From Phytopseudomonas daroniae (GTDB lineage: Bacteria; Pseudomonadota; Gammaproteobacteria; Pseudomonadales; Pseudomonadaceae): a stretch of 64,000 nucleotides of DNA. The translations under genes were made by a program, and so were the position numbers. The notes below the pieces were generated by a model. That model was not told the DNA's origin. It ran no database searches and saw only the letters and a list, made by a program, of their open reading frames with translations. Shown one piece after another: positions 62,912-64,000 of this stretch. Location of the stretch: the NCBI RefSeq assembly GCF_004327285.1, contig NZ_QJUI01000009.1, forward strand, positions 62,001-126,000. Reading direction: 5' to 3'. Numbering within the stretch: position 1 is the stretch's first letter; every line of letters starts with the position of its first letter.

Positions 62912-62987
62912 GGCGGAAATCGTCGTGGGTAACGGGGCGGCCAAACTAACCCGGAATCCGCAGTTTCGCCAGTCGCCCGTCAGTCGC

Positions 62988-63452
62988 TCATTTGCCCACT
63001 TGATGCAGCGGCAGTGCGGTGGTCGATTTGATCCGCTCCATGGCGAAGCTGGAGCTGATGTCGGCGATCCCGGGAATTTCGATCAGGCGCTTGTACACCG
63101 CGTCGTAGCCTTCGATGTCGGGCACCACCAGGCGCAACAGGTAATCGGTGACGCCTGCCATGCGGTAGAAATCCACCACTTCGTCGATCTCGGCCACCTG
63201 TCTGTGGAAGTGCTTCAGCCACTCGGCGTTGTGCTGATTGGTGCGCACGAACGCGAAAACCGTCACTGGCACACCGACCTGTCGTGGATCGAGCAGAGCG
63301 ACCCGTGCTCCGATCACGCCATTTTCCTCGAGTTTCTGAATGCGCCGCCAACAGGCCGTGTTACTCAAGCCGACGCGTTCGGCGATCTCGCCCAGCGGTT
63401 GGGTGCAGTCCTGCTGTAGCAGCGCGAGGAGGGCTCGGTCGAACTTGTCCAC
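62988..63452 (-). CDS. Lrp/AsnC-family transcriptional regulator
   Basis: Regulator of 154 residues: HTH (about 3-60; FDRALLALLQQDCTQPLGEI and LSNTACWRRIQKLEENGVI) and RAM domain (about 65-145; VDFYRMAGVTDYLLRLVVPD). Divergent from the cysteine desulfurase with 227 bp between, so it likely responds to an amino acid and regulates that gene or itself. It is not closely similar to the Lrp protein at 13937. Confidence 0.93.
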   Translation of the reverse strand: MDKFDRALLALLQQDCTQPLGEIAERVGLSNTACWRRIQKLEENGVIGARVALLDPRQVGVPVTVFAFVRTNQHNAEWLKHFHRQVAEIDEVVDFYRMAGVTDYLLRLVVPDIEGYDAVYKRLIEIPGIADISSSFAMERIKSTTALPLHQVGK

Positions 63453-63679
63453 GGTCGGGAAAACTCCTGATAAGACGATTGGGGAATATCGTCAGTATGA
63501 AACGGGCTAAGTGTGGAAAATAATTTCGATTACTTTAGCGAGGTGGGAAATTTATTCCGTTTCATGGGCCTGCGAACAGCGAAATATCAAAGTTTTTCAC
63601 GTTCTGCTCTCTTAGCATGTGTCCCCCGACAACGCCGTCTACGCGGCGCCTTTTACCTACTGCAACGGCCGTTACCCCT

Positions 63680-64000
63680 ATGCCAGAACTCTATTTCGAT
63701 TACGCCGCTACCACCCCCATCGACGACGCGGTCATTCAGGACATGCTGGCATGCATGGGCCGTGATGTGGTTTTCGGCAACCCCGCTTCCGCCTCCCACT
63801 CCTTCGGTCAGCGTGCCCGTCTCGCCGTCGAGAAGGCGCGCAAGCAGGTGGCGGCGCTGGTGGGCACGAGTGCGGATCGTCTGGTCTGGACATCCGGGGC
63901 GACCGAGTCGAACAACCTGGCGCTCAAGGGCGTTGCCGCGATTGCCGATACGCGTCGGCATATCATCACCAGCCGCCTGGAGCACAAGGCCGTTCTGGAT
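63680..64000 (+). CDS. Cysteine desulfurase, N-terminal part
   Basis: First 107 codons of an IscS/NifS-type PLP enzyme, cut by the window edge. LYFDYAATTPIDDAV starts the protein, FGNPASASHSFGQRA and WTSGATESNNLALKG are the conserved phosphate-binding blocks, and EHKAVLD holds the catalytic-acid His. It releases sulfur from cysteine. The isolated setting with a divergent Lrp regulator, rather than iscR-iscU neighbours, suggests a second desulfurase rather than the main ISC one; the downstream context is not visible. Confidence 0.9.
   Translation, partial: MPELYFDYAATTPIDDAVIQDMLACMGRDVVFGNPASASHSFGQRARLAVEKARKQVAALVGTSADRLVWTSGATESNNLALKGVAAIADTRRHIITSRLEHKAVLD

Overview
The window is high-GC DNA from a Gammaproteobacterium, almost certainly a Pseudomonas. 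The housekeeping block tas-like AKR / rplM-rpsI / petABC / sspAB, preceded by trpS, zapE and a zapG-like gene, has the order known from pseudomonads. Azurin, BraC-type branched-chain amino acid transport, mpl-ubiX and several Pseudomonas-type intergenic repeats support this. Species cannot be fixed from the sequence alone.

Layout. (1) 1-22.5 kb is an accessory amine and omega-amino-acid catabolism region: the tail of a LysR gene, a PotD-like binding protein with a GMC oxidoreductase, an aldehyde dehydrogenase divergent from its LysR regulator, a HAD dehalogenase-like gene, two PuuB-like FAD oxidases, a bicupin, an amino acid ABC importer with a XRE-cupin regulator, then an Lrp regulator, a HAD relative that has lost its catalytic residues, gabT, gabD and a complete PotABCD-like importer. 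The likely logic is uptake of an amine or omega-amino acid, oxidation or transamination to a semialdehyde, and oxidation to succinate. (2) 22.7-31 kb holds mtfA, a GNAT gene, mpl-ubiX, a YceK-like lipoprotein, a 2-hydroxyacid dehydrogenase, a YbaK-like deacylase, a TetR-yigZ pair and a Tat-exported aldo/keto reductase. (3) 31.5-35.9 kb is a beta-alanine module: LysR, omega-amino acid:pyruvate transaminase, a small cupin and a CoA-acylating semialdehyde dehydrogenase. (4) 36-43.6 kb has a NYN-LOTUS protein, the livKHMGF (bra) operon behind a sigma-54 promoter, and azurin. (5) 43.6-44.1 kb is an AT-rich, gene-free stretch with a cluster of DnaA boxes that looks like a secondary replication-origin-type sequence. 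(6) 44.1-57.6 kb is the conserved core (FabR/DesT-like TetR, zapG, hydrolase, trpS, zapE, AraC regulator, nfi, AKR, rplM-rpsI, petABC, sspAB). (7) 57.7-64 kb has a sigma-54-driven BON/CsbD stress pair, a threonine dehydratase-like gene divergent from a MocR regulator, amn, a small membrane protein, an Lrp regulator and the start of a cysteine desulfurase.

The most striking non-coding features are the DnaA-box cluster at 43.63-44.06 kb; a 74-bp element present four times, always directly after the T-tract of a terminator and itself ending in a terminator hairpin; two sigma-54 promoters sharing an identical 15-base core; a 148-bp element with 20-bp terminal inverted repeats bounded by TTAA; and a family of GTAGGGTGGA...TCCACCCTAC palindromic repeats nested with others between braC and braD. 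No tRNA, rRNA, CRISPR array, prophage or complete insertion sequence was seen.
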